A DNA stretch of 52,849 bases. Source: Hoeflea sp. (GTDB lineage: Bacteria; Pseudomonadota; Alphaproteobacteria; Rhizobiales; Rhizobiaceae). The stretch covers positions 1 to 52,849 of the forward strand of contig JAHRFE010000039.1 in NCBI GenBank assembly GCA_019084245.1, given 5' to 3'. A program made the translations under genes and the position numbers. Positions within the stretch are counted from its first letter, which is position 1, and every line of letters begins with the position of its first letter. The notes under the pieces were generated by a model. That model was given only the letters and a program-made list of their open reading frames with translations. It was not told the DNA's origin and did no database searches. Positions 26,996-35,502 of this stretch are shown one piece after another.

Positions 26996-27049
26996 TGCGG
27001 GTGTCGGGCAGCCATGGGATTCTGCGACAACACCAAAGAGGAGTGGATC

Positions 27050-27334
27050 ATGAGCGTTCTCGATATTTTCAACCGGCTGACCCAGCAGGCAGACCTGATG
27101 GACGCCATGATGAAGAAACTCGGCGTCGCCGATGAGATTCTGCAATTACCAGACCATGCAGGCGTTCTGCGGCGCGCGGCCAATCGGTGCCTGACCTGCG
27201 ACCGCCCGGATGCCTGCGAGCACTGGCTGGCCCATGAAAGCCATCCGGATGAAGCCCCCGGTTTTTGCCGCAATCACGACCTTTTTGAGCGGGTGCTCGG
27301 CAACATGGAAAAAGACACGCAACCCGCAGCCTGA
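27050..27334 (+). CDS. DUF6455-family small protein
   Basis: A 94-aa cytoplasmic protein beginning MSVLDIFNRLTQQADLMDAMM with a strong ribosome site (AAAGAGGAG). It has four cysteines: CLTC-DRPDAC-EHW in the middle and GFCRNHDLF near the end, the pattern I associate with DUF6455 proteins of alphaproteobacteria, whose role is unknown. The clustered Cys/His suggest metal binding or a redox role. The perfect FNR/FixK box upstream implies induction at low oxygen. A terminator follows at 27379. Confidence 0.8.
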   Translation: MSVLDIFNRLTQQADLMDAMMKKLGVADEILQLPDHAGVLRRAANRCLTCDRPDACEHWLAHESHPDEAPGFCRNHDLFERVLGNMEKDTQPAA

Positions 27335-27378
27335 TTTTCAGATCCCTCTAGGCAGAGACTTCTTTGCCCAACTTCAAA

Positions 27379-27410
27379 ACCCGGAACGGGAAACCGTTTC
27401 CGGGTCTTTT
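27379..27410. terminator. Terminator after the DUF6455 gene
   Basis: Stem ACCCGGAACGG / CCGTTTCCGGGT with one bulged base and a GAAA-like loop, followed by CTTTTC. It lies between convergent genes and may serve the plus strand mainly. Confidence 0.75.
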
Positions 27411-27429
27411 CTTGGGAAGCAGCAGTGCA

Positions 27430-27954
27430 TCAGGGGCTGTAGAGCCCATCCTCCTCCGGCTTTGATTCCGCACCGGGATCGAACTCCTTGATCATTTCCA
27501 CCTTGTCGATGTCCTCGTCCAGCGGTTCGGAATAGCTGACGAAATAGGTTTTTACACGGTAGCCCAGGCGCTTGAAAAGCCGGATCGCAGCGATATTGCG
27601 GGCGTGGGTGTCTAGCCGCGCAGCGGAATAACCGCGTTGCCTTATGCCCGTTTCGATTTCCTCAAGCAGTGCCGTGCCAATGCCCCTGCCCTGAAACGAC
27701 GGATGAACCCAGAGATCGGTGATGAAATCGTCTGCCTTTTCACAGGCCCCCCAGCCGGCCAGATCGCCGTGCCACTCGGCAACCAGAATATCGGGCCAGC
27801 CGCGGGTACAAAAATCATAATAGGCGTTGCGGGCGTTCTCGCGCAGCCGGCCGGCATCCTCGCCCCACAGATTGATCACATTCTCCCATGCGGCCAGCCC
27901 GATCTTGGCGAGATCCTGGGCTTCGGCGGAACTGGCGGGCCGGATGACAAGCAT
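27430..27954 (-). CDS. GNAT-family N-acetyltransferase
   Basis: 174-aa predicted acetyltransferase. Motif A is LWVHPSFQGRGIGTALLEEIE, motif B ARLDTHARNIAAIRLFKRLGY. It resembles the GNAT at 30368 over the central region (GGWG-type segment, ITxxWVHxxFQGxGxGTAL), so the two are probably paralogues. The C-terminus carries an acidic tail (LDEDIDKVEMIKEFD). Substrate unknown. Confidence 0.88.
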   Translation of the reverse strand: MLVIRPASSAEAQDLAKIGLAAWENVINLWGEDAGRLRENARNAYYDFCTRGWPDILVAEWHGDLAGWGACEKADDFITDLWVHPSFQGRGIGTALLEEIETGIRQRGYSAARLDTHARNIAAIRLFKRLGYRVKTYFVSYSEPLDEDIDKVEMIKEFDPGAESKPEEDGLYSP

Positions 27955-28213
27955 GAAGTCGGTTCCGTCGGGTCGTCACAGGCGTAAATGCGTGACACTC
28001 GCGCCGACTTTCGCCGGAATCGGACAATCCATCAAGCCCTGCTTTGTTCGCAAGGCGACGCCGGACACAGCCCACACTTCACCCTGCATCGGATTTGCGG
28101 GGGAGTGGCAGGCTCCAGGCAGAGACCATTGCAACGGCACCTGATGATGCCGTGCTGCCCGCCGGGCTCAAGGACGCCAGTTGCCGCATCGGCGCAAACT
28201 GGCTGTGGCGCGG
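27955..28213. other. Spacer with possible 3' hairpin of the cytochrome operon
   Basis: No gene recognised. GCCAGTT (28176-28182) and AACTGGC (28197-28203) can pair just after the cytochrome stop codon on the minus strand, without a T-run. Confidence 0.4.
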
Positions 28214-28795
28214 CTATTCCACCAATTCGATCCCAATTCTGACCGCGGCATACCAATCGGCCACGGCGCGGATCTCGGCGTCGGTCATGTCGGCGGCGAT
28301 GGCGGACATGATCTCATGCTCGCGTTTGCCGGTGCGGAACGCCTTGAGCTGGGTGTCGATATAGATGTTGGTCTCTCCCGCCAGGTTGGGCGCGTCCGCG
28401 AACAGGTGCAGGCCATCGGCGCCGTGGCAGGCGATGCAAAGCGCCGGGGCGTCATCCGGATCAGCTCGAAGCTCGACAGTGACCGAATGGCCTGAATACC
28501 AGGCGGCAAGATCGGCGATCTGCTGGTCGCTGAGGCTGCGCGCGACAATGCTCATCATCTCTTGTTCGCGCGTCCCGTCACGAAATGCGGTGAGTTGCGA
28601 GCGCAGATAGCTCTCCGGTTCGCCGCCGATATGCGGCGCGATCGGAATCCGGGCAAAACCATCGAGCCCATGGCATGTGCTGCATTGGCCGGCCAGTTTG
28701 CGGCCCTCGGCCCGGTCTCCCTCCGGCAAGCTGTCGGCAAGGACGCTCCCGGCAAGGAAAACCCCGCCGAGAGCTAGGGCAAGAACCGCTCTCAT
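28214..28795 (-). CDS. Secreted dihaem cytochrome c
   Basis: Periplasmic electron carrier of 193 aa. After a signal peptide (MRAVLALALGGVFLAGSVLA) there are two class I cytochrome c domains, each with a haem site (CSTCH near residue 38, CIACH near 120). Each has a candidate axial methionine (EQEMMS, EHEIMS). The internal repeat is clear: GRKLAGQCSTCHG...SYLRSQLTAFRDGTREQEMMS versus APALCIACHG...IYIDTQLKAFRTGKREHEIMS. Its ATG overlaps the stop of the PQQ-type dehydrogenase gene by 4 nt (ATGA), so the two are translationally coupled and the cytochrome is the likely electron acceptor. Confidence 0.93.
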   Translation of the reverse strand: MRAVLALALGGVFLAGSVLADSLPEGDRAEGRKLAGQCSTCHGLDGFARIPIAPHIGGEPESYLRSQLTAFRDGTREQEMMSIVARSLSDQQIADLAAWYSGHSVTVELRADPDDAPALCIACHGADGLHLFADAPNLAGETNIYIDTQLKAFRTGKREHEIMSAIAADMTDAEIRAVADWYAAVRIGIELVE

Positions 28796-30051
28796 TCGGT
28801 CTTGGGATTGTAGGCAATGCGCCAGATGGCGCCGGCGAAGTCGTCGCTGACAAGCATCGAGCCATCGGGCAGGAACGCAATATCCATCGGACGTCCGCGA
28901 TATTCGCCAGTTTCCTCATTCAGCCATCCGTCGGCGAAGACCTCCCCTCCGGCTGCATCCCCGTTCTCGTCGAGCGCGGTGAACATCACCCGCGCGCCTA
29001 CAGGCGTCGTCCGGTTCCATGAGCCGTGCTGCGCCCAGAAGATGCCACCCTTGTATTTGTCGGGGAAGGAATTGCCGCGATAGAAGCTCATGCCGAGATC
29101 GGCGGCATGTGCCGTCAATTCAAGCTGGGGTTCGACGAACTCCACGCCTTCGGGACGCGGCACGTTCTTGAAGTCCGGCAATTCGACGCGGGAGTTGGTC
29201 CAGGGGAAACCGAAATGCTGCCCCGCCGCGGTCTGGCGGTTGAGTTCTCCTGGCGGAATATCGTCACCCATGCCGTCAACCTGATTGTCGGTGAACCACA
29301 GATCGCCATTCGCCGGGTTGAAATCATGGCCCACCGAGTTCCTTATGCCGCGTGTATAGACCTCACGGCCGGTTCCGTCAGTGTTGATCCGGATGATGCC
29401 GCCAATGCCGATCTCGTCATACATCTCAACCTTCTCTGCCGGCTGCACATTGTGGGGCTGGCCGAGCGAGATGTAGAGCTTACCATCGGGACCGACCCGG
29501 CAGACGCGGGCGGTGTGGTTGAAGCTTTCCTCCTCCGCCGGGATCAGCTCGCCCTGTGCCACCACGACGCCCACCGCCGGATCGGGACCTTCGAAGAAGA
29601 ATTCTGCCGCCGGAAAGACGAGCACCCGGTTGCGCTCGGCGATATAGAGGAAGCCGTCGCGCGAAAAGCAGGGACCATTTGGAATATCGAAGGTAATCGA
29701 TGGCGCAAAGTCCTTGACGTCGTCGGCAACCCGGTCACGGTCACGGTCCACCACCGACCAGACCTTGTCCTTGCGGGTGCCGACGAAGGTGACGGTGCCC
29801 TGAGGCGCGACCGCCATTGAGCGCGCATCGGGCACAACCGCATAGAGGCTGATCTCGAAGCCTTCGGGCACGTTGATATGGGGGATGATCTGGCGCAACG
29901 CGTCGGCGGTTGCGCCTTCCTGGGCAATTTGGGTGAATGTGGCATCGGTGCGCTGCATGTTCTGCAGCTTGTCCATGTTGTCCTGCGCCATGACCGGCGA
30001 GGTGAGTCCAGAGGCGCATAGCAAGACCGCCCCAATTTTCATGGTTTTCAT
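28792..30051 (-). CDS. Secreted PQQ-dependent sugar/sorbosone dehydrogenase-like protein
   Basis: Predicted six-bladed beta-propeller quinoprotein (soluble glucose/sorbosone dehydrogenase superfamily) oxidising a sugar or other carbonyl/alcohol substrate in the periplasm. ATG 30051 follows GAGGAAG and starts a signal peptide (MKTMKIGAVLLCASGLTSPVMA); 419 aa. Propeller motifs include VPEGFEISLYAVVPDARSMA, GTVTFVGTRKDKVW, GFLYIAERNRV, DGKLYISLGQPHN, RNSVGHDFNPANGDLWFTDNQ (with the catalytic-site His), QHFGFPW and FLPDGSMLVSDDFAGAIWR. No haem motif, so electrons should pass to the cytochrome encoded next. The substrate cannot be read from sequence. Confidence 0.88.
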   Translation of the reverse strand: MKTMKIGAVLLCASGLTSPVMAQDNMDKLQNMQRTDATFTQIAQEGATADALRQIIPHINVPEGFEISLYAVVPDARSMAVAPQGTVTFVGTRKDKVWSVVDRDRDRVADDVKDFAPSITFDIPNGPCFSRDGFLYIAERNRVLVFPAAEFFFEGPDPAVGVVVAQGELIPAEEESFNHTARVCRVGPDGKLYISLGQPHNVQPAEKVEMYDEIGIGGIIRINTDGTGREVYTRGIRNSVGHDFNPANGDLWFTDNQVDGMGDDIPPGELNRQTAAGQHFGFPWTNSRVELPDFKNVPRPEGVEFVEPQLELTAHAADLGMSFYRGNSFPDKYKGGIFWAQHGSWNRTTPVGARVMFTALDENGDAAGGEVFADGWLNEETGEYRGRPMDIAFLPDGSMLVSDDFAGAIWRIAYNPKTE

Positions 30052-30367
30052 ATCTTCCTCCCGTGGTGTGACTACATATTCTATTTTTATTTTGGATGAA
30101 GTGTGCCGATAAACCGGAAATCGGTCAAGCAGTCCGCAATCATGTAGTGCAAATAACGGGCGACGACAGGCGGACAACTTGCGACCATCAACGGGTCTGC
30201 GCTGGATGAGGTGGTGGGTGGGCTTTAGGTCGACTTTGCCAAGGACTGATCATCGGGCCGCGGACGCGCGGATCGCGGGAGTTGCTCAGGCCAAAGTGGA
30301 AACCGGTTTCCCGAGAACCACAATCGCAATCAAAGCATGTCAGAGAGTGTCTGGATCAGTGTGAACC
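30052..30367. other. Spacer upstream of the dehydrogenase operon, with degenerate repeat
   Basis: No gene seen. AT-rich sequence at 30070-30110 next to the dehydrogenase start is the likely promoter side. Bases 30300-30345 (GGTTTCCCGAGAACCACAAT, then GCAATCAAAGCATGTC) look like a worn copy of the intergenic palindromes common in rhizobia; with one copy here this is only suggestive. Confidence 0.4.
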
Positions 30368-30865
30368 CTACACTCTATGGCGCAGCCCACAGCGCATCCT
30401 GACAAGCGGAACCTCGCGGCCAAGACCTTCCGAGAAGTGTTTCTTTTCATGATCGGGGGCAAAGCCCATGCGCTGGTAGAGCCTGATGGCGCCGGCATTG
30501 CGCAGATGAGTCTCGATCCAGGCCTCATGATGGCCTTCCGCGAAGATCTCGCCCAGAAGCCTGCCGATCAGCGCCGTGCCGGCGCCTTTGCCCTGAAACG
30601 CGCTGTGTACCCACATTTCGGTGATTTCATTGCCGCCAACGGCGCGGGTGCCCCAGCCGCCCGGCAGCCCGTCAAACTCGGCGATCCAGATGCCGGGCCA
30701 GAGATCCAGCGCTTCGGCCTGCTGCCTGTCGCTGACGAGATCGCGATAGCCCGGATGATCTGCGGCTCCAGGTTCCAGGGCCGGGAAATTCGACCAGAAG
30801 GCGTTCCGCGAGATCGCGGCGATGACCGGAACGTCGTTCTCCGTGGCGGGACGCAGGGTAAGCAA
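30368..30865 (-). CDS. GNAT-family N-acetyltransferase
   Basis: Predicted acetyltransferase of about 165 aa. The GNAT fold begins at LTLRPATENDVPVIAAISR, so TTG at 30865 was chosen; the frame is open to an ATG at 31048, but the 60 extra residues are Arg/Ala-rich and unlike GNATs. Motif A is MWVHSAFQGKGAGTALIGRLL, motif B ETHLRNAGAIRLYQRMGF. It is probably paralogous to the GNAT at 27430. It is divergent from the YjhX-like gene. Confidence 0.8.
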   Translation of the reverse strand: MLTLRPATENDVPVIAAISRNAFWSNFPALEPGAADHPGYRDLVSDRQQAEALDLWPGIWIAEFDGLPGGWGTRAVGGNEITEMWVHSAFQGKGAGTALIGRLLGEIFAEGHHEAWIETHLRNAGAIRLYQRMGFAPDHEKKHFSEGLGREVPLVRMRCGLRHRV

Positions 30866-31294
30866 GAGGCCTGTCCGATCGTCAGATTGTCCGGGTTCGG
30901 TCGCGCGACGACCGGCGGACCGTCCGCCACGCGAAGCGCTGTGCACGGCTCGACTTTCGCCGGAAACGAGCGGTTCGGCAAGTCCGGTTGCAATTTTTCG
31001 CGCTTGCGCCGGCATTCTGGAAGCGGGCGCAGCGCAGAGATGCAACACTCCTCAAGTATCAAGGCGGCGATGACCGTCTTTCATCTTGACCGGACATCCG
31101 CGCGGACTTATCCAGTTGCAGTCCAGCATAGAATGGAGCCCTTTTTGTCTAACTTGTCCGAGTCCCACTGAAGGGCCTGCGTCCCGCGTTGAAAACGCCG
31201 CGCACGGCCCTGCAAAAACACGATAGCCGCCGGTTCGCCGAGCCGGCAGATGCTTTTGTGCGCTCATCCAAGCGCTATTTCCGGACTTCAGACA
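30866..31294. other. Divergent spacer between GNAT and YjhX-like genes
   Basis: About 430 nt (less if the GNAT gene starts at 31048). It should carry promoters for both genes. CCGGTTCGCCGAGCCGG near 31228 can form a small hairpin. No further coding sequence was recognised. Confidence 0.4.
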
Positions 31295-31552
31295 ATGGAC
31301 ATATCACGCGCAGAACAGCGCATTTTGCACCTGCTTGCCCAAGGCGGCAGGATTGAACTCATCCGCGACGACAACAGAAAGATCGCCGAGATCAAGCTCA
31401 TTACCCGCGAGGGCTGGCTGTTTGGCGGCCTCGATCTCGAGACCTTTCGCAGGCTCAAGCGCAAACGCGCTATCAGTTCCCGGCAGGGAAAGCCTTACGC
31501 GGTGACCAGACGCTGCCTGGAATTGGTCCGGTCGCAACTCAACAACAGGTAA
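31295..31552 (+). CDS. YjhX/TopAI-family protein (UPF0386)
   Basis: The 85-aa product MDISRAEQRILHLLAQGGRI...LELVRSQLNNR matches UPF0386, including the Trp-Leu segment REGWLFGGLDLETFRRLKRKRAISS and the conserved C-terminal LVRSQLNNR. E. coli YjhX (TopAI, also 85 aa) binds and inhibits topoisomerase I and is paired with YjhQ, a GNAT-type antitoxin. Here the closest gene is a divergent GNAT at 30368, and topA lies 13 kb away; whether these interact is open. The start at 31295 was chosen over 31250 by homology. A winged-helix-like DNA-binding fold is plausible. In rhizobia the gene is widespread next to gatA. Confidence 0.88.
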   Translation: MDISRAEQRILHLLAQGGRIELIRDDNRKIAEIKLITREGWLFGGLDLETFRRLKRKRAISSRQGKPYAVTRRCLELVRSQLNNR

Positions 31553-31557
31553 CACCA

Positions 31558-31581
31558 AAGCGGCGCCTCCGGGCGCCGCTT
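31558..31581. terminator. Hairpin between YjhX-like gene and gatA
   Basis: Perfect 10-bp stem AAGCGGCGCC / GGCGCCGCTT with loop TCCG, directly after the YjhX-like stop and between convergent genes. Only a short T pair follows, so it may work as a weak bidirectional terminator. Confidence 0.7.
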
Positions 31582-31611
31582 GCAACCATGAAAACAGGTG
31601 GCTTCAGGCGC

Positions 31612-33093
31612 CTACCACCAGCGCTTCGGCTCGAACCGGCCTGCGGCCTGTTCGATCACATGGGCGGTCTTGAACAGGGTTTCCTCGTCAAAGGGGCGGC
31701 CGATCAGCTGCAGGCCGAGCGGCAGGCCCTTGGGGTCGAGGCCCGCGGGCACGGCGATGCCGGGCAGGCCTGCCATGTTGACGGTGACGGTGAAGATGTC
31801 GTTGAGATACATCTTGACCGGATCGCTGGCCAGGTTCTCGTCGCCGACCGCAAAGGCCGAGGACGGGGTGGCGGGCGTGAGGATGGCGTCGACCCCGGCG
31901 TTGAAGGCCAATTCGAAATCGCGCTTGATCAGGGTGCGAACCTTCTGGGCGCGCAGGTAATAGGCGTCGTAATAGCCGGCCGAGAGCACATAGGTGCCGA
32001 TCATGATGCGGCGCTTGACCTCCTGGCCGAAGCCCGCCGCACGGGTCTTCTCGTACATGTCGGCGATGTCCTTGCCGGGCACGCGCAGGCCGTAGCGGAC
32101 GCCGTCATAGCGGGCGAGGTTGGACGAGGCTTCCGCGGGCGCGACGATGTAATAGGCAGGCAGCGCATACTTCGTGTGCGGCAGTTCGATGTCGACAATC
32201 TCGGCGCCCGCATCCTTGAGCCAGGCGATGCCCTGCTGCCACAGCGCCTCGATCTCGTCGGGCATGCCGTCAACGCGGTATTCGCGCGGGATACCGATCT
32301 TCAGGCCCTTGACCGAGCCGCCAAGTGCTGCCTCGTAATCGGGCACCGGACGATCGACCGAGGTGGTGTCCTTGTCGTCGACCGAGGCCATGGATTTGAG
32401 CAGGATCGCCGCATCGCGCACGTCGCGGGCGATCGGGCCTGCCTGATCGAGCGAGGAGGCAAAGGCGGCGATGCCCCAGCGCGAGCAGCGGCCGTAGGTT
32501 GGCTTGATGCCGACGGTGCCGGTGAAGGCCGCGGGCTGGCGGATCGAGCCGCCGGTGTCGGTGGCCGTGGCGCCGGCGCACAGCAACGCCGCAACCGCCG
32601 CCGCCGAGCCGCCCGAGGAGCCGCCGGGCACCAGATTGGCGTTGGAGCCTTCGGCCCGCCATGGGTTGATCACAGGACCGTACCAGGAGCTCTCGTTGGA
32701 CGAGCCCATGGCGAACTCGTCCATGTTCAGCTTGCCGAGCATCACCGCGCCGTCGGCCCAGAGATTGGCGGTGACGGTGGATTCATAGCGCGGCTCGAAG
32801 CCGTCGAGCACATGAGAACAGGCCTGGGTGTGCACGCCCTCGGTGGCGTAAAGATCCTTGATGCCAAGCGGAATGCCTTCCAGCGCGCCGGCATTGCCGG
32901 CGGCGCGGCGGGCGTCCGAGGCCTTGGCCATGTCACGGGCCTTCTCACTGGTAACCTTCACATAGGCATTGATCGCCGGGTTGGCCGCCTCGATGGCCGA
33001 CAGATAGGCCTCTGTCAGCTCTAGGCTCGAAAAGGCGCCCTTGCCCATCTCGTCACGGGCTTCGGCGATGGTCAGGCGGATGAGGTCGGTCAT
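31612..33093 (-). CDS. gatA: Aspartyl/glutamyl-tRNA amidotransferase subunit A
   Basis: Glutaminase subunit of GatCAB that releases ammonia for transamidation. The 493-aa protein has the amidase-signature Ser-cisSer-Lys site: Lys in [15 protein letters not shown] and the two serines in [14 protein letters not shown] and [15 protein letters not shown], followed by [14 protein letters not shown]. The C-terminal [23 protein letters not shown] and [15 protein letters not shown] are typical. Its ATG overlaps the stop of the preceding GNAT gene by 4 nt, so gatC-GNAT-gatA is a coupled operon. Confidence 0.96.
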   Translation of the reverse strand: MTDLIRLTIAEARDEMGKGAFSSLELTEAYLSAIEAANPAINAYVKVTSEKARDMAKASDARRAAGNAGALEGIPLGIKDLYATEGVHTQACSHVLDGFEPRYESTVTANLWADGAVMLGKLNMDEFAMGSSNESSWYGPVINPWRAEGSNANLVPGGSSGGSAAAVAALLCAGATATDTGGSIRQPAAFTGTVGIKPTYGRCSRWGIAAFASSLDQAGPIARDVRDAAILLKSMASVDDKDTTSVDRPVPDYEAALGGSVKGLKIGIPREYRVDGMPDEIEALWQQGIAWLKDAGAEIVDIELPHTKYALPAYYIVAPAEASSNLARYDGVRYGLRVPGKDIADMYEKTRAAGFGQEVKRRIMIGTYVLSAGYYDAYYLRAQKVRTLIKRDFELAFNAGVDAILTPATPSSAFAVGDENLASDPVKMYLNDIFTVTVNMAGLPGIAVPAGLDPKGLPLGLQLIGRPFDEETLFKTAHVIEQAAGRFEPKRWW

Positions 33094-33572
33094 GCGGACA
33101 ACTTCTTTTCAAAGAACCGGGAATAGCCGGAATCGGGATAATCGAGAACGGCGCCACATTCGGTGAAGCCGTGATTTTCGTAAAGCCGGACCGCGGCGGC
33201 GAGCCCCTCGCCCACGCCGGTCTCCAGCACCAGCCGCTCGATGCCAAGGGATCGGGCGCGATTGCTGATCGCATTCAGGAGAGCCGAGCCGACGCGCTGG
33301 CCGCGCGCTGACGGAACGGTGAACATGCGCTTGACCTCGCCGGTGCGAACCCCCGCGTCCACGCCCACATCCTTGAGCGCGCCCAGGCCCACGGCCTCGC
33401 CGGAATCGTCACGCGCGACAAACACGGTAGTGTCGGCGCCTGCCATTTCCTCGATGTCAAGGCCGAAATGGAATTCGGCCGGCGCCAGCGGAACCAGATA
33501 GGCGTCGAGCGCCTCGACCAGCCCCCTCACCTCGTCCTGCAACGGCGATTCAATGGCGACCGAGACAGCCAT
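33090..33572 (-). CDS. GNAT-family acetyltransferase inside the gatC-gatA operon
   Basis: 160-aa predicted acetyltransferase with [20 protein letters not shown], the acetyl-CoA loop [23 protein letters not shown] and [29 protein letters not shown]. It begins 3 nt after gatC and overlaps gatA by 4 nt, so it is translated with the amidotransferase subunits. A GNAT in this position occurs in other rhizobia; whether it modifies tRNA-related components or is merely co-regulated is unknown. Confidence 0.9.
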   Translation of the reverse strand: MAVSVAIESPLQDEVRGLVEALDAYLVPLAPAEFHFGLDIEEMAGADTTVFVARDDSGEAVGLGALKDVGVDAGVRTGEVKRMFTVPSARGQRVGSALLNAISNRARSLGIERLVLETGVGEGLAAAVRLYENHGFTECGAVLDYPDSGYSRFFEKKLSA

Positions 33573-33575
33573 GGC

Positions 33576-33863
33576 CTATTCGACCACCTTCGGCACGACG
33601 AAGAAATTGTCGGTGCTGTCGGGCGCGTTGGCGACGATGTCTTCAGCCTTCGAGCCGTCGGTGACGACATCGGCGCGTTTCTTCATTGCCATCGGCGTGA
33701 CCGAGGTCATCGGCTCGACGCCCTCGACATCAACTTCCGAAAGCTGTTCGACAAAGCCCAGAATGGCATTGAGTTCGCCTTCCATGCGCGCCGCATCCTC
33801 CTCGGTGACCGCAATGCGGGCCAGGTGTGCAACACGTTTGACGGTGGCAAGATCTACGGACAT
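33576..33863 (-). CDS. gatC: Aspartyl/glutamyl-tRNA amidotransferase subunit C
   Basis: Small stabilising subunit of GatCAB, 95 aa. The sequence [52 protein letters not shown] followed by a Lys/Arg-Asp segment ([10 protein letters not shown]) and VVPKVVE is the full family pattern. First gene of the gatC-GNAT-gatA operon. Confidence 0.96.
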   Translation of the reverse strand: MSVDLATVKRVAHLARIAVTEEDAARMEGELNAILGFVEQLSEVDVEGVEPMTSVTPMAMKKRADVVTDGSKAEDIVANAPDSTDNFFVVPKVVE

Positions 33864-33982
33864 CGGGTCCTCATCGGGTCATGTGAACAGGTTGCCCCGC
33901 TATAGCGGCGAGCGGGCAGCCGCGCAACTGCGGGGTATGGATTTGTCATTGTCAACGCGATCCCGGCCTCGAAAAGCCCGCC

Positions 33983-34582
33983 TCACTTGATGGCAGTGAC
34001 ATGGAGCCATTGGGTCGGCCTGCGGTCATAGCCACTGCCCATTTCGGTGGTGATCGCCAGATCCGCCCATCCGGAGGCCGCGTACCACTCCCTGAGCGAG
34101 CGCTCTGACGGATAATTGTAATACCGGTCAAACTGGTCGCGGCCTTCCGTGTCGCCGGCTTTGAAGCTGGCGTAAAAGACCCCATCTTTCTTCAATGCCG
34201 CATGGATGCTCGCGAGGATCCCCGGCAGACCTGCCCTGGGGACATGCAAAAGGCAGGCATTCGCCCATATCCCGTCACAGGTGCCGGTCTCGTCAAGGTC
34301 CGCGAACAGCAGTGTCGCAACCGGGATTCCCAAGCGCTGTTCGGCAGCGTCCGCCAGCTCGGGCGTCCCGTCCGTCGGGCGCACGGCGTAGCCGCGGGAG
34401 AGCATGAATTCACTATCCCGCCCCGCGCCGCATCCCAGTTCGAGAATGACAGCGCCGGGCGGCAGCAAGGCAAGAAACGCCTCGAGATGCCTCGTATCCG
34501 CGTTTTCGTCCCGTGAGGCATAGGCGGGAGCTTGCTGCCCATAGAAGCTCAGCGTTCTGTCATCCTGGGGCATTTCTCCCAC
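33983..34582 (-). CDS. Class I SAM-dependent methyltransferase
   Basis: 199-aa cytoplasmic protein with the SAM-binding motif I ILELGCGAGRDSEFMLSRGY, motif II acidic residue in RPTDGTPELADAA and the LLFADLDETGTCDGIWANACLLHVPR stretch; it ends with GWADLAITTEMGSGYDRRPTQWLHV. It resembles small tellurite-resistance/TehB-like methyltransferases in layout, but the substrate is unknown. It starts 8 nt after the UPF0173 hydrolase, likely in one transcript. Confidence 0.88.
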   Translation of the reverse strand: MGEMPQDDRTLSFYGQQAPAYASRDENADTRHLEAFLALLPPGAVILELGCGAGRDSEFMLSRGYAVRPTDGTPELADAAEQRLGIPVATLLFADLDETGTCDGIWANACLLHVPRAGLPGILASIHAALKKDGVFYASFKAGDTEGRDQFDRYYNYPSERSLREWYAASGWADLAITTEMGSGYDRRPTQWLHVTAIK

Positions 34583-34590
34583 CCTGTCTG

Positions 34591-35298
34591 TCAGACCACA
34601 ACGCTTTCGCCGGATTTGGGCACGGCCACGTTCGCGGCGTCGTCTTCCATGGCCTCAAGGAAGGCGTCCGCGGTCTGGTCGATGATCGGGAAGGTGCCGT
34701 AATGGCAGGGCAGCACCTTGGCAAAAGAAAAGTACCTGCGGCAAGCGAGTGCTGCCACTGCGCCGCCCATGGTGAAGCGGTCGCCAATCGGCACGATGCC
34801 GATTTCCGGGCGGTGCAGCTCGTTGATCAGCGCCATGTCGGAGAAGATGTCGGTGTCGCCCATGTGCAGAAGCCCGGGCTCGTCCTCGAAATGCAGCATC
34901 AGCCCGTTGGCGTTGCCGAGCGAATGCGACACGCCGTCAGATGTGATGTTGGCCGAGGAGTGCAGCGCGTTGACGAAAGTTGCGGAAAACCCATCGAGCG
35001 CAATGGTGCCGCCAGTGTTGCCGGGTTCCAGCTTGTCGAGCCCATGATGATGTCCAAGCCAGGCCGCCAGATCGGCGTTTGCCAGCACCACCGCGCCGGT
35101 TTCCTTGGCGATCGCGCCGGTGTCACCGAGGTGGTCGCCATGGCCGTGGGTGAGCAGAATATGCGTCACATCCTTGACCGCATCCTTGCGGTCATTGCCG
35201 GCGAATGCCGGATTGCCGGTGAAGAACGGGTCGATCAGGATGACGGACTTGGCGGTTTCAAGCCGGAATGCGGAATGGCCGAGCCAGGTTATTTTCAC
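34591..35298 (-). CDS. UPF0173 metal-dependent hydrolase (metallo-beta-lactamase fold)
   Basis: 235-aa cytoplasmic hydrolase of the UPF0173 family. The start is GTG 35298 ([15 protein letters not shown]) with GGGAGA six nt upstream; upstream in-frame codons are unrelated. Metal-site motif [10 protein letters not shown], later ligands in [23 protein letters not shown] and [12 protein letters not shown]. Substrate unknown for the family. Followed by the methyltransferase gene after 8 nt. Confidence 0.92.
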   Translation of the reverse strand: MKITWLGHSAFRLETAKSVILIDPFFTGNPAFAGNDRKDAVKDVTHILLTHGHGDHLGDTGAIAKETGAVVLANADLAAWLGHHHGLDKLEPGNTGGTIALDGFSATFVNALHSSANITSDGVSHSLGNANGLMLHFEDEPGLLHMGDTDIFSDMALINELHRPEIGIVPIGDRFTMGGAVAALACRRYFSFAKVLPCHYGTFPIIDQTADAFLEAMEDDAANVAVPKSGESVVV

Positions 35299-35502
35299 TT
35301 TTTTCTCCCTTGGATGCTTTTGGGCGACCCTAACGGATGAACCCCGACTTGGGCAATGGACGTCCGAACCCGCGGGTGCGGCCTGCGCTCGTGTTGCGCC
35401 CGCCGCGCGGGTGGGATATGCGACATCATCCGCGCTCACCGATGGCAATATATGGCGTTGCCGCGCTCGCGCCACCCAAACAGCCATCCCAGCGAGGCAT
35501 CC

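Noticed and set aside
30299-30345. Possible RIME-like rhizobial repeat
   Set aside because: Only one degenerate copy is visible and the match is from memory; kept as a remark in the spacer entry, not as a repeat.
28005-30966. Shared 15-mer CGACTTTCGCCGGAA upstream of the GNAT genes at 27430 and 30368
   Set aside because: One shared 15-mer is about what chance gives in 53 kb, and no flanking similarity extends it.
31588-33024. 478-codon open frame antisense to gatA
   Set aside because: Gly/His-rich translation typical of the complementary strand of a GC-rich gene.
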